64,000 bases of DNA from the NCBI GenBank assembly GCA_009760855.2, contig WPIO01000008.1, positions 515,001 through 579,000 of the forward strand, written 5' to 3'. Numbering within the stretch: the first letter of the stretch is position 1; every line of letters begins with the position of its first letter. A model generated the notes under the pieces. It was given only the letters and a program-made list of their open reading frames with translations, searched no databases and was not told the DNA's origin. This DNA comes from Cristatella mucedo (Eukaryota > Bryozoa > Phylactolaemata > Cristatellidae). The position numbers and the translations under genes were made by a program. This document shows positions 36,951 to 49,230 of this stretch, piece by piece.

Positions 36951-39062
36951 GAAGCAGCAGCCCAAGCAGTTGATGCTGCCTGCAGTTAGACGACAATGTT
37001 GCTGCCACTGGATCAATCGTGAGAAGCTTGCTTGTCGAGTTTTTGCCGTGATTCATTTCTCCCAGCTGTCCGTGGGTGGTCCTTAGCCCATTCGCACCCC
37101 TGTCTGTTGAAGCGATCCATGTGAGCTCTGGTGCCTAAATTAGGAGGCTGCTTCTGTGCGCATATCATGTGCATGCAGAGAAAAGCAGCGTGCAATAGAT
37201 TGGCCGGAGGTAGGTAATAGCCAGCATTTCTTAGCCAAAGGAGGTTACCAGTAATGGACCTTGACAGAGGCAGTCCTTCAAAGGAATACCAAATGGCAAG
37301 CAGTGCATAGCTTGCATAACGTGCAGTACATAACTGCTGCCCTTTTGGGTCCATCAATGAGGGGGATACGTAGAGAAGAAAGTTAGGGAGGAGGAGGAGA
37401 AGAGAGGAGCCAGGAGAGAGAGGGGCGTGGACCTGCTGGCTGTCCCTTTCTCCGGCCCTCTCTTTGTCCAGGAAGGAGCAGTTGGCCTCCCATCGAGCGT
37501 AGAGCTCGGGTTCGTACGAACGAAATGGCAGCAAATGGCGCACTGCTAGAAGGCATGCATGCTGATATGGCGAGAGATACGTTATGTGCTTGAACACACA
37601 TAGGAGCTTGACTGCCAAAGCTGTGCATAGGAGCCAACTCGTATTAGTACAGTTGAAGGTCCAATGCAGACTGACTTTATCTCTCACTATGAGCTCATCC
37701 TTTTTCAATTGATGACGCAGCTGCCGTGCGCGCGTGCGAACGCACACATTTTATATGGGAAGCTGCATAACAGTTCCGCATGGCTAAGCCACTGCTACTG
37801 CTGGAAAGCAAGCAGGGTGACCGAGATTAGCATAGCGCTTTGCAGTTACACACCACCGGCCCATTTCTCTAGAAATAGCCAATGATTTCCAGATTGCTTC
37901 GAGCTAAATGCTAATGATATGGCAACTCGGATATTTGGACACCAATTTCTTCGGTGGTAGAACCAGGTTGTCTTAGTCATGACTCGGTCTGCGTCTGCTC
38001 CTGCCTTCTCACTGCACGAACAGCTGGGACTGGGCGGCACTGCGGCGGCAGCGGCCGACTCGAGCCCAGCTCACCCAGGTCTCCCGAGCTCCGGTCTCCC
38101 GAGACTGCGACGAGCGATTAGCAGCACGTAGTCTGGGTATCTGTTCACGATACCATGAGCAACGATCCTTGCAGGCGGCTCCTACCTCCATCCCCCCCCC
38201 CGTCCGTGTCAGTAAACAGGGGATACGATCGGCGACGGTGGCAGTCGTTTAGGACAGATGATAACGATCTGGCGGCCCGAAAAAATTAAATCGCCTTAAG
38301 TCCAAAACCCGGTGGAGATTGATTGCAAAGTCATTGCTAAGCGCTTGCTCACCGCTAGAGATGGAAGATATGAAACGAAACGATAGTCAGAAGGGGAGGA
38401 ATGAATATCCTGCCAGCAGACAAATACCAGTCGGAAGCACTTCATCTGGTAGGAGAGGGCAGGGAGAAGAGGATCAGTGGGCCGTCAGTAGGCTGCACGT
38501 CAGGCTGGAGTGCCAGTGTCTGGCTGTAGGACAAATTAGGAGCCATGCTTCTTTCCGGCTCGAACTGCTATCGACAAAGCAGCACCAAGCAACATGCAGC
38601 AGCAGGTCGTGACATCAACGCACTGAATCGTTCCGTGCACGCCGTCGTCGGCCTTCCATTCACGGTCATGGGTTGGCTTTTTTGCCGGAAGACACGTGAC
38701 ACCAAAGCCATGAAATAGCCCAGCGGCAGCACTCCTCGGCTAAGTGGCAGTGGGACCTTTGAGGAGTCTTCTGCTTTTGCTGCTTTGAGACCTTCACCTG
38801 AGTTTACACAGGGAGAGAGAGAGAGAGAGAGAGAGAGGCGCGAATAGATGTGCAAGCACTCGCTCTGGCCGGTCGGCTCCCACTCGCTCCATCGCTGGCT
38901 CCTCCTTGCGTGGACCTCTTGCAGAGCGGGGCCATGATCAGATTTAAAGGCACGAGTGCAGAAATGTGGAGATCAGCAAGCAAGTGAGAGTGTTCTCAAT
39001 TTGGTATGCAGGGGCATTTCGGCTCTGAGATACTTTTATCGGAAAGAGACTCGTGTGACTGC
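36951..39062. other. Intergenic DNA with one unusually long frame
   Basis: A 244-codon minus frame at 37013-37747 is longer than expected for DNA of this composition but has no recognisable motif. A GC-rich patch lies at about 38.0-38.2 kb. A short (GA)n lies at 38811-38836. No gene is called. Confidence 0.4.
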
Positions 39063-39466
39063 ATTGCACTGCATCTCTGTCTGTAACTCGACAAGGCCGA
39101 AAGACTGAGTGGAAATATCCACCAAGATATTCTGTAGCAAGTTATTTTGTATAGTTATAGTTATTTTTGCTATTTTGTATTTTGTATGTTATTTTGTTAG
39201 TTTGTATTCCGTAGCTGGCTCAAAGCCTAAGCAACAAGCTTTCTGTTTTCGTACGATCGCCAACCGACTCCGGACCATGCAAAAAAAGAGACAAGAACAA
39301 AAAGCTCTTACTTCTGCCTAGGAGCAGGGAAGTCGATGGAGCTAGCCTCGTGGAAGTTCGTAGCAGTGCTTGAGGACGGCTTCGCTGCCCTGCTACCTGC
39401 CCGGGTCGGCAGCAGGAGAGTAGATGTGTCGTTGCATACAAATTGTTGGAAGCTGAAGCCTCCAAG

Positions 39467-39565
<99 letters not shown>

Positions 39566-39650
39566 CTCTAGGACCTGCAGAGCAAAAGCCTCTGTAGTCG
39601 ACGGCTTCAAGCCGAAGGGCGTGGGTGTTGGTGTTTCTGGCAGAGGTGGC
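39063..39650 (-). mobile_element. LINE-2 3' region split by a (GA)n tract
   Basis: In reverse: terminus tgcatctctgtctgtaactc at 39071; then, after non-matching sequence, gttgcatacaaattgttgga at 39431 and taggacctgcagagcaaaag at 39568. These last two are neighbours in the copy at 17540-17600. The link between the terminus and the rest is less certain. Confidence 0.65.
39470..39562. repeat. (GA)n microsatellite inside LINE-2
   Basis: About 46 uninterrupted GA units placed exactly between two LINE-2 segments that are contiguous elsewhere. Confidence 0.97.
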
Positions 39651-39983
39651 CCATTCAGTTAGCCTCACGTCACGTGTCACGGGCTGTCGATGTGGGATCA
39701 AGCAGACTCCTGAGGCTCCTTGAAGATGTTTCCGGTGGCTTAGCCTCTCGACCTTAGCCCCACCTCCTTAGCCTTCCTAGGATTGGCTGACACATGTGTA
39801 GGCGTCAAGACTTGGCCCGTTTGACCGGCTTTCTTTCCAGCATAAGCAAAGTGCACAGAGAAAGAGTTGTTTTCTTGGGTGCCATGCAAATGTCTTGCTA
39901 TTACTATTATTATTAATATCATTTTTAATCCCAGCTTTGCCTTTGACTTAGTGGATGCCAATGTTTTCTTAATATTAAATATT

Positions 39984-40137
39984 GGCTGCTTTAACAGCCT
40001 CGTTTGAATAGTGGCAGAAGAGCCTTGCCGGCTGTCACCATTGCTTGCAGTTGGCAATAAAGGATCGCTGCAATATTCCAATCCACGACCAATCCACGGT
40101 CGTGAAGAGCAGGCACCTTGCCTCCTGGGCTGCACGA
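39984..40137 (-). mobile_element. tRNA-derived SINE, family SINE-A
   Basis: In reverse: ggctgctttaacagcctcgt, gtggcagaagagccttgccg, caccattgcttgcagttggc aataaaggatcg, a small internal duplication (atccacgaccaatccacgg) and the head caggcaccttgcctcctggg. Confidence 0.8.
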
Positions 40138-40317
40138 CAAAGACACGGTGATAACTTTACTGTGCATCCTGAGAATTCCTCAGCTGTATATGATCATGTA
40201 AAAGCTGTTCATCAACTAATTAACCAACGATACCAACGCTGCTCATCCCGGAGCATAAGGGTTAATGTGTGCCTAATTCTGGATCGTTACGTCTACAGCT
40301 GTAGTACTGATCGGATA

Positions 40318-40500
40318 ATAATAATAATAATAATACATTTAATATAGCACCCTCAGAGAACTAAATCTCTTTCTGGGCAACTTTTTACATTTGCTGTAAA
40401 GGAAGCACGATCAAATGGTTGGTGGTAGCATGCTCAATAAACAACAAGAATAGCATGGTTAGGAGTGACATGCACAGGGCCAGCATACAATAAATGTTTG
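40318..40500 (-). mobile_element. LINE-1 tail and 3' UTR
   Basis: (ATA)n tail, terminal block (agcaccctcagagaactaaa tctctttctgggc), then gtaaaggaagcacgatcaaa and caataaacaacaagaatagc of the 3' UTR. Confidence 0.87.
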
Positions 40501-41673
40501 CCTACGACTTTAGTACTGCTGCTGCAGTAGTTGGTTGGTCCATTTCGCCAAATTACGCTTGAGGATGATACGACATTAAAGCGATGCCTGTCAGTGTTAT
40601 CACGAGGCTACTGGCTCTGCGGCGAGATGCATCAGACCGGGCTGCCGGGGAGCCAAAAGAGCCAAAAAAGCCAAAATCACTCCTGCAACCGCTCGGTTCC
40701 ACTCGCTTCTCCTGTCGAATCGACGAGAGCCTGATGATTGCCAAAGTGGGTTGGGGGCAGGACGGACCTGGGCGGGGCAGAACGACAGAAGCCGTAGGAT
40801 GATTATTAGCACGAGGTAGTCACACGGCATGATACATGCAAAAAAGACATGCTCAGTGGTGCATGCATACACGAACACGCAGGCACATGCACACCCAGCT
40901 ACACACATACACACACACACAAAAAGCACTCTTACACACAAACACACCCACACACAGAGCCCACCTACTCATACACCCCACGTGTGCTCGTGCATAGCCT
41001 ATGCATACGAACTGTTGCCTGCAACTGAACACACAAGCAGGTCATTTAAACGTGTGCGAACAGCTTGAGTGGCAGTGGCAGTGGTTGTTCCTCTCTTGGC
41101 TGAAACTAGAGCTGAGTGGGTGTGGCAGGATGGCAGCAGTGTCGGCAGCAGCTCAACAAGTTGAAAGCAAAATGCCGGCTAATATCGCTCTGCTACCGAG
41201 TCTTTTGGGCGACAGCTCCTGCTGCACTGCATTCTGTAGAAGGAGGCTGCTCGTATAGAACAGAACTGGGGTCGGCTGGTAATAATCCTATTACTTGCAA
41301 CGATCGAGGCCTCATTACTGCACCGGTTTCATGGCTGCTGACCCTGGGCTAGGCAAGACAGATGGACCACCGTAACCTCTGCCCCTCACTTGTAGCCAGG
41401 AAATTTCTTCGAGTGCCCTTACAGTTGCGTTTCATTAGATTGCCTGCGGCTAGCTGCCGTATGTTAATCAGTGTGACCTTTTGCTCGGCAGCTAAAGAGA
41501 GCGATTATTGATTTCCTGCAGCAGCAGCAGGGGGCAGCAGCAGCAGCTCTGGGAGAAGAAAAGCCATCAGCTGCCTCTCGTGCTGCTTAAAAGATGCATC
41601 GTGTGAAAATTGATCTATTTGTTATTCCCAGATGAGATGGTAAACATAGCTGATGCCGTTGAGGTAGGTAGAC
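40501..41673. other. Intergenic DNA with (CA)n-rich stretch
   Basis: An ACAC-rich segment lies at about 40850-40975, and CAG runs at 41520-41550. No gene supported. Confidence 0.45.
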
Positions 41674-41748
41674 CAGGCTGGTAGCATACAGCTCTGGCAG
41701 AGAGGATGAGACAGGCCGGTAGCATACAGCTCTGGCAGAGAGGATGAG
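41674..41748. repeat. 38-bp direct duplication
   Basis: The unit around ggtagcatacagctctggca gagaggatgagac occurs twice in tandem with one changed base, immediately before a (GA)n tract. Confidence 0.92.
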
Positions 41749-41770
41749 ACTGAGACAGACAGGGCGAGAG

Positions 41771-41772
41771 AT

Positions 41773-41847
<75 letters not shown>

Positions 41848-41990
41848 CAGAGGGACAGAGGGAGAGAAGAGAAAAAGAGATTAATATATAGAGAGAGAGA
41901 AGGGAGAGACAGAGAAAGGGAGAGGCAGAAAGAGAGAGAGAGAGAGAAAGAGACAGACACAGAGAGAAACAGAGAGAGAGAGAGTGCAGA
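41771..41990. repeat. (GA)n-rich compound microsatellite
   Basis: A pure GA run at about 41775-41844, followed by gagggaca and GAGACAGA variants to 41990; almost purely purine on the plus strand. Confidence 0.97.
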
Positions 41991-44649
41991 GCTGTACAGA
42001 TTCGGGGGAGGCAAAGTTGTGCTCTGCTTGGGCAGTTGTTCGTGGCAGGTCTACCGTGGTAGACGGTATCCCGCTAGGTCTTGGCTCTGGCTAAATGCAG
42101 GAAAAGGCAAACTCAAACGCAATCACTGCTGTTTTCTTCTGTCACGAAGAAGCCACGAAGCCACGAAAGGCGACATTAAAATGCCAATAAAAAGAACCAT
42201 GATAAATGGTCAGCAGCAGACTAGCATACTGCACGGCACCGAAGTACTGCCGCCAGAGGGACACCTTCCTGTCCCACAGGCCTGCCCTCCACAAAGAAAG
42301 CCTCCGATGCAGCCGCCGAACCGCTGGCATGGGCGCTCAACCGCACTGGTTATGTTTTTGCAAGCTGCAGCCGGTCACCGGTGCCCTCGAAACAAGTGTT
42401 TCCAACTGTCCACGCCCATCCATCGATGTTGACATCGATTGGGGCTTCGGAGGAAAGAGGAGAAGAGCCCCGAACACATCCACTCATCTTCCCGCTCCTC
42501 TTCATCTCCTCCCTTCCTGACCCCTCCCCCCCCCCCCCCCCGTCATAGAATATGCTTCTAGAGGCTCCCTCTGTTGCTGGGCGCCTGCCTTGAGTCGTGC
42601 ATTCCTGCCGTCCGTCGGGAGCTGCTTTCACACCTGCCTCAGCTAAATTGATGCCTGAACCCCCCCCCCCCCTTTTTTTTAGGCCTGCTAAACGCACAGC
42701 AGGCCTCTACCGAGAAAGCCATGCTTCGGTCTACAGCAATAGCAACTGCAAGGCAGACCTTTATGACGCCAGGCGGCGACCGGGCAGTGGCTCTCTGGGG
42801 GGGGGGAGGATCATTTATTGCTATCGCCCAGCTGCTGCTGCTGCTGCCTCGGCTGCAGCAGCAGCAGCTGCCGCCGCCCACTTGCTCCGGCTGTAGATAT
42901 AGGCAGCCGTCCCCATGAGCAGCCAGCCTGAGGGCTGAGCTGAGAGTGGCTTGCTTGACCGGCGAAGAATGAACAGCAATATATGAATATTCGAGCAAGA
43001 ATGGGTACTGGGCAGACCGTAGGTTTGTTGTTAATCTTTCAGTGGATCATTACATCCTTCGTGCCCAGCAATCGACTTTCACGTATTGAGGAAGAAAGCT
43101 GGATGCTTAGTGGGAGCATGCCCGTGGTCTGCTCGCCCGGCAACAACCTTTTACAGACGCAGCGACATCGCGAACGCGATAAATAGAACGCTAGCTACCA
43201 ATTCGAAGGAAGAGGGGCAGGGCGCCGAGTCAGACCGGACGTCGGCCGGCGGAAGCTGGCGCCGGAGCGGCGGGAAGCTGGACGACCGAGATCGAAGCCG
43301 CAGCTACAGAGTGACCACCGCCAGGGGGCGTGGTGGGCAGCACGCGGAGCAGAGCGACGCCAGCTCGTCCGTCGAAAAATGAAGCTGGGCGCTCGCTCTC
43401 TCGTCTGCTTCCCCCTCCCCCTCCGCCGCTTCTGCCGCAGAGGTCGTTTTCGCGAGAGCGGCCGCGGCCGCCGTCATCAGCACGCTTGGCGTACGTAAGA
43501 GGGTTGCGTGCCTCGGCCTCGGAGCCGCCGGAGGCGTGAACGGAGCTGAGCGACTACGAGCCGCCGCTCAGAGAGGCGAAGGAGACGAACAAAGGCGCGT
43601 GGCGCGTGCGCCGGCGCTGTCGCCAGCTCGTGCCACGCGGCCGCCGCCGCCGCGGCAGCTGCGCGCCCTAATTACTGAGCTCGGTTCAAAGCGTCGACGG
43701 CGCAGGCAGGCAGGCAGCGGGCGGCGACGTGATTGCCTGCCTGCCTGCGCCTTATCCTCGCGGGCGGCTCGCGTTCTTCACTTTAATTCCCTTAAGTGGC
43801 CAGATGGCATCTTTGTTTGGGAGTGTGGAACCTGGCACGCTTCCACGTCAATAGGACGAGCACAAAGCGCTCGCGGCTGAGCGGCGGCAACGCGTAACAC
43901 GATTCTCGCGACAGCGGTCTGGCGGCCGCGCGAGCCGCGTGCGGCGGCGGCGGCTCCGCGTGCGCTCAGATGCTCTGCGTCGGCTCTGCGGCTGCAGCTC
44001 TGCGGCGGCGGCTCGAGCGCTCGGCCGTCTGCCGAGCGGTCGCGCCGCGAGACCTTTTGATGTCGGCGAGGCGCCGGCGACGGTTTTATGCGGGGCAAAC
44101 CTCACCTGCCGCCGCCGCTTGCGCCGAGCCGCCGCCGTCGGCGAAATAAGGCGGGAGGGAAAGGCCGGCGACTCCTGAAAGGCAGACTGCTGCGTCGGAA
44201 GAAGGAAAGGAAACGGTTCGGTCGCCGAGCTGACGTGGCTTCGTCACCGCTCTGAAAGCGATTCGAATTGTCCGTCACATCGTTCGCGGCGAGAGTTCGC
44301 GTTCGTCCACAGTCTCGGCGGCGGCGACAGTAGGCGCATGCACCCGCCGCTCCACGCGAAGCCGCGGAGTCGCCGACGACACTGTCCTGTGCGAGGCAGG
44401 TCGTCAGTGCGGCTCGGCGCTGAGGTCAAACGGAAAAACGTCAAAAACCCTCCTCACTCGTCCGAGCTACCGGCCATTGCAGCCGGTGTCCGCGAGCAAA
44501 CGGAGTGTGCTTAGCAGCGGAAGTGTGCTTTGCAGCGTTATGCTGGAAAGATTAAATTCGGGCCTGCCCTACGATACACGAGGACAGGATGCCCTGCCCT
44601 AGACAGGGGCACCACGTCCAAAGTCGGCTCAAGCATTTGTCAAGGCATT
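41991..44649. other. Intergenic DNA with GC-rich island at 43-44.5 kb
   Basis: C runs lie at 42526-42541 (16 bases) and 42660-42672 followed by T8. CTG/CAG clusters lie at 42830-42870. The island at 43.2-44.4 kb has many CpGs and overlapping frames on both strands without motifs. It could be a promoter for a gene outside the window, but nothing shows direction. Confidence 0.5.
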
Positions 44650-44765
44650 TGCGGCTTCATCTCAATCCGAATGCTTTCGATATGCCACGGGGCTCGAGCG
44701 CACGACCAAAGGTCATCAAAGGCGAGCGTCTTAACCCCTAGGCCGAAACTACAGAAACCGGGCTA
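44650..44765 (-). mobile_element. SINE-B, partial
   Basis: In reverse: tatgccacggggctcgagcg (box B region) to gcgtcttaacccctaggcc (box A region). The terminal block and tail are mostly missing. Confidence 0.65.
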
Positions 44766-45091
44766 GGTGCGCCGAAACGGGAAGGACCGAAAGGGCCAAA
44801 AGGGGACCACTACTACTCTTGCACCCTACCGGCAATTGTGTCATATTCACTGCGCGACAAGTTGATCAGTGGAAAATTATTGGGGTAGCCCATGAAAGAG
44901 AGAGGAAGAGAGCGAGAGAGAGGCAGACAGACAGACAGAGAGAAATAGACAAAGGTACTTCCGCTTGGACTAGGACAGATAGGAAGCTTCCGCTTCCGCT
45001 TGCAGGGGAACGACGACGATGCTCTGCCTGCCACTTGTCCTTGCCACTTCACGAGTCCTCTTAGTTTGCCGAGCGTCCCTTTCGACTCCGG
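44766..45091. other. Intergenic DNA, purine-rich patch
   Basis: A short GAGA/CAGA-rich patch lies at 44893-44950. Nothing else recognised. Confidence 0.45.
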
Positions 45092-45326
45092 TAATAATAC
45101 CGATATATTGCGTAGCTCGCGCCCTCGGAGAACTGATTTCTTTCTTGGCACTTTACGTATGCTTTAAAGAAAGCATGGTCAAGTGATTTGTGGTAGCATG
45201 CACAATGTCGTCAAGTGTGACGCAGTTGGTTGACACATAACAGTGTCAGCATGTAAACTATCGTTAGCGGTAAATGCTGCGATAAATACGTGCGTTGTAA
45301 GCTTCTTTTTAAGCGTCGTCAAGTCG

Positions 45327-45490
45327 CCACCCTGGCTTGGCCCAGCGGTTAAAGTGCTCGTCCCAACCAAGGTCAATATGAATTTGTTTGATGGCCGAGT
45401 TCGTCTCGAGCTTCGCGGCATACGGGAAGCTCCTGAATAGAGATCAAGCTCTCTTAGGGCACTATACAAACGAACTATTTAATATATTTA
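45327..45490 (+). mobile_element. SINE-B nested in LINE-1 (opposite strand)
   Basis: Box A TGGCCCAGCGGTTAAAGTGC and a degraded box B (gccgagttcgtctcgag) are followed by the terminal block ctgaatagagatcaagctct cttagggcactat and an AT-rich tail. The LINE-1 3' UTR is interrupted on either side. Confidence 0.82.
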
Positions 45491-45582
45491 AGGCATTGGA
45501 TGTCGTTGACGTCAGCCGGGAGTGAGTTCCAGGCTTTGGGACCATTCAAAGGCACGGTCTCCAAAGGGTTTGAGGTTCGTAC

Positions 45583-45723
45583 ATAAATATAATGTATTTA
45601 TATAGCGCCCCAAGAGAACCTAATCTTTATTCAGGCGCTTCACATATGTCTCGGGGCTCGAGCCCACGACCTCAGTCAGACCTTGGTCGGGGCGAGCACC
45701 TTAACCGCTAGACCAAACCAGCA
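45583..45723 (-). mobile_element. SINE-B nested in LINE-1 (same strand)
   Basis: A clear family copy: reading the minus strand, box A TGGTCTAGCGGTTAAGGTGC, box B GTGGGCTCGAGCCC, terminal block gaagcgcctgaataaagatt aggttctcttggggcgctat and an AT-rich tail. It splits the LINE-1 text ggttcgtac/gaggtata, leaving cgta on both sides. Confidence 0.88.
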
Positions 45724-48720
45724 CGTATGAGGTATAGCTAAACGATTTGAGTCAGAAAAGCTGGTACTGCTATGGCTGGCCTGGTGAAAGATAGTGGTTC
45801 TGATAGGTAGGCTGGAGCCAGAAAATAAAGGAACCGAAGAATGAGTGACAGAACCTTAAAGTCAGTGCACTACTTGATTGGAAGCCAGTGCAGGTAATAA
45901 TAATAAAAATACATGTCTGCAAGAAGTGGTGGAAAGTGGCAACTTTGAGGTTCATGACGGACAAGCCTAACAGCAGAGTTTTGAACCAGCTCTAAGGGCA
46001 TGATTGCATAGGTCGGTAGAGCAGCAAGCAGTGAGTTATAGAAGTCGAAATCGGATGTCACAAATGCAGGGATCAATTTGGATCTAGTATCCTTGTCTAA
46101 GCAACCATGAATTTTAACAAAACTATATAGTTGAAAGTAGACAGACTTGACTGTGGAGCTGATGTGGTCATCTAGTGCAAGGTCACTTTGAAACAGGACA
46201 CAGATTTTGTGCAGATGCAACAGAGGATTGCTGTAAGAGCCGACTTTGAGCGTTGAGCTTTCCAGTTTCTGAATCGCACTTGGTTTGCCCACATAACTAC
46301 TTAGTGGTTTACCATCGTTATTCAGTTGGAGAATGTTTGCTGGCATCATCCATGTGCGGATGTCACCAATATACCTGCAGGAAGGAAGTTTAGAGAATTC
46401 GACACGTGCTGGAGAGCTGGAAAGGATCAAAGCAATGGTACAGCTGAGCTTAGTCTGCGTAGAAGTAAAAGCCCAGATTGTTTTTGGGGATCATTTCGGA
46501 AAGAGGGAAAGTATAAGCTATGAAAAAAAAGCCGATCGAGCACAGAGCCCTGAGGTACCCCTTACTTCAGTGGCTCCTTGGATAATCTTTGTCCATTCAT
46601 ATTAATACACTGGAGTATCCCATTGAGATGGAATCTGAACCATTGCATTACAGTGCCAGAGATGAGAGGCACTCGAAAAGGACTTGGTGATCAGTTGTGT
46701 CAAACGCTTGCTGAAAGATCAAGCAGGGAGACTCGCTAAGTCTGCGTTCCTGAGAAGGTCGTTATACACCCGAAGCAAGGCTGATTCTGTGGACCAATTA
46801 GCTCTACATCCAGACTAGAACTTACTTGCTAGGTGTCAGGTTTCAATAGGAGAGTTCAGCTGGTCTGCCACAACTCGTTCCAGTGTCTTTGATAGAAACG
46901 GCTGAAGGGAGACTGTGCGGAAGTTGCTCAAGTTCTCTCTCCAGTGTTGCTTTCTGGATTAGTGACCTGGCTACAGCCTTTTCGAAAGGTTCCGGGAATG
47001 ACCTGAGACACACTTATCATTTATATTAGTTTAAGCGAAAAAGTCCTTCCGTTCCTCACTCGGCAAGATGGCGACCAGTATTTCTGGGAGTGACGTTTAA
47101 TAGACGTGGAAATCTGCTATGACTCGGCGAGGTGAGTCCACAGGCAGTGAGGCAGTATTATGCTTGGCAGCAGCAGATCTATGCATTCTAGAAGTAAGAC
47201 AGTGTGAATAGAGTCCAGAGGAGTAGTAATTTTCTTTGATTAGGAGATGAGTTTCAGGATTAGGTAACTTGTGGCCACCTTGAATGTAGACATTGAGGTG
47301 CTGCACACAATTGAGGGAGGGGGTCGTGCGCGTTCGTTATTGAGGGACGTGAGTCCGGAGGGGATGCTGCTACCTAAGGGACAGACTCTCTTATATTGTC
47401 AATCTTGCTGAAAAAGAAGCTATAAACGCGATTGGGTAGATCACCACATAGATCACCAGACAAGGAGCTAACCTGGGAGCGGTTAAGGATTGACGATGGT
47501 AGACACCAGCATTTTTGGATTGTGAATCATTGATTCTACAATATTTCCATTGTAGCTAGACTTGGTCTTTGTTAGGATCGGTTGACTTGATCTAAAGTAG
47601 TCTTCGTATGTCTTACGATGGACAGTCAGATCTGATATTTTGAATGTTTTTTCAAGCTTGGCTAACGGCACCTAACTAGTATCCTGTCTATGGTTCCATC
47701 TGGGCGAGGATGAGGCACAATGAGCTGAGACAGAGGAGCAAACTCGTCCAGCTCATGTTACCAAGTGTCGCGTAGTAGCATTCTGCCAACAATTACAGGT
47801 CGGAAGGGAGATTGAGCAAAAGGGTGAAGTTGATATTTTTACTCGGACAGCATCGATGTCAAGGATCTTGAGGTTTCGCGATTCACATATGATTTTGGAT
47901 GCGTAGGCGGCACGCATTTTTGGCTTAGTGAGATCTGCATGAGATTAGATGAGCGAAATTCGGTAGTAATTGGGATGATAAATACACGTGTGGGAGAATA
48001 TTTGATCGAGTGTGTGACCCTTGTTGAGAGTAGCGCCATCCAAATGGCCACAAGAGAAAACGAGTTAGTCGGCACTTAAGGCGTCAGTTAAGTGTTGTTA
48101 AATTGATGTTAAATTCACCCATAGCGATGAAAGATTGATTTCTTGCACACGGAGAAATGAGATCAGTGAAATCTTAGATAAAGGAAGACTTGGCACTTGG
48201 GGGCGATAAATTAGTGCCACATCGGCAGCTTGTTGTCGAAGAAGGAACTCAGATCAAAAGATTCAAAGATTGCTTCAAGGGGACTGCAAGTGGTTTGAAA
48301 TTTAGGAAAGACCGTGCGACATCAAGGCAACTCCTCCCTTGGTTTTGATTGATCGATCTAGGGAATGATGGAAGAAAGAGAAGCCCGCAGTGCCAGCATC
48401 GGCGATCGATAGCCGGCATTGACACGATTTCAGCCCAGGTCTCGGTCAATACGAACAGGTCTAGATTATCCTCAACAATCATGTCGATGCATCATTGGGA
48501 GTTTATTGCACATTGAGCGAGAATTGCAAAGACTCAGGGCCTTAAGATGGGCCGCCGAGGTTCTAGTCGGCCTGATGACCAAAGACGTTATGGAGTGATT
48601 CACAGCAGCGCTTGAGCGAGATCTCGCAGGGTGGCAGGAGACAATGCTTGGGATACCAAACAATCGCGGAGTTTCCGGCCGTGTGGTTGCGGCCACCGCG
48701 GTTGCTCCTGGTCAGGCTTC

Positions 48721-49099
48721 ACTTGGATTTTCAATTCATGCACCCTGGCAACAGCAACCGCAGCTAGAAATGCATTTGGACGACGGTAGCAAAGCGGTAA
48801 TAGGCACGCACCGGCGTATCTAATAGTGAGGCGTTACTAACAGTGGGCGAAGCTAAAGCAGCCTCGGCGTCGGGGGCCTCGGCGCTGGGAGACGCAACGT
48901 GAAGCGGAAAGCGTGCAGATGTCCATAGCGCGTAACGGCACTACGATTAACCGCCCTATAAGTAGTCTTAGTTGTTCTGACTTGAGGCTCGTGCGACTTT
49001 CTGACTTGACGCTCGTGCGACTGGCATCATAATATGGCTTCTGAGCATGGCACATTCATAAAACTCACGGTCGAATTCAACCACCACTAGCAGATGCTT
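48721..49099. other. Intergenic DNA with a 24-bp duplication
   Basis: Units starting tctgacttgaggctcgtgcg lie at 48976-48999 and 49000-49023 with two differences. Nothing else recognised. Confidence 0.6.
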
Positions 49100-49230
49100 A
49101 GAATAACGATAATAATACTATTACTAATAATAGTTAAAAGACGTTTGCATGGGGCGCTTAGGAGACCCAAAACCTCAAGGCGTTTCGCGCGCGCTCGCTG
49201 TAAAGGAAGCATCTCAATCGGTTGGTCAAA
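49100..49230 (-). mobile_element. LINE-1 tail fragment, diverged
   Basis: AT-rich tail, an altered terminal block (catggggcgcttaggagacc) and gtaaaggaagcatctcaatc of the 3' UTR, then directly SINE-B. Confidence 0.7.

Larger units (their letters stand above)
45092..48720 (-). mobile_element. LINE-1, nearly full-length but dead, with nested SINEs
   Basis: The longest LINE copy. In sense order: start of an APE-type endonuclease (LKALSLCNSRSMCNKLPMMH near 48550; NLDLFVLTETW with the catalytic-type Glu near 48455); a linker (KGHTLDQIFSHTCIYHPNYY in a shifted frame near 48000); LTKTKSSYNGNIVESMIHNP near 47560; a degraded RT region at 46.5-47.3 kb; QSDLALDDHISSTVKSVYFQ near 46200; DFDFYNSLLAALPTYAIMPL near 46010; and the 3' UTR with terminal block and tail at 45092. 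Stops and frameshifts are spread throughout. Removing the two nested SINE-B copies gives about 3.3 kb of element. Confidence 0.85.
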
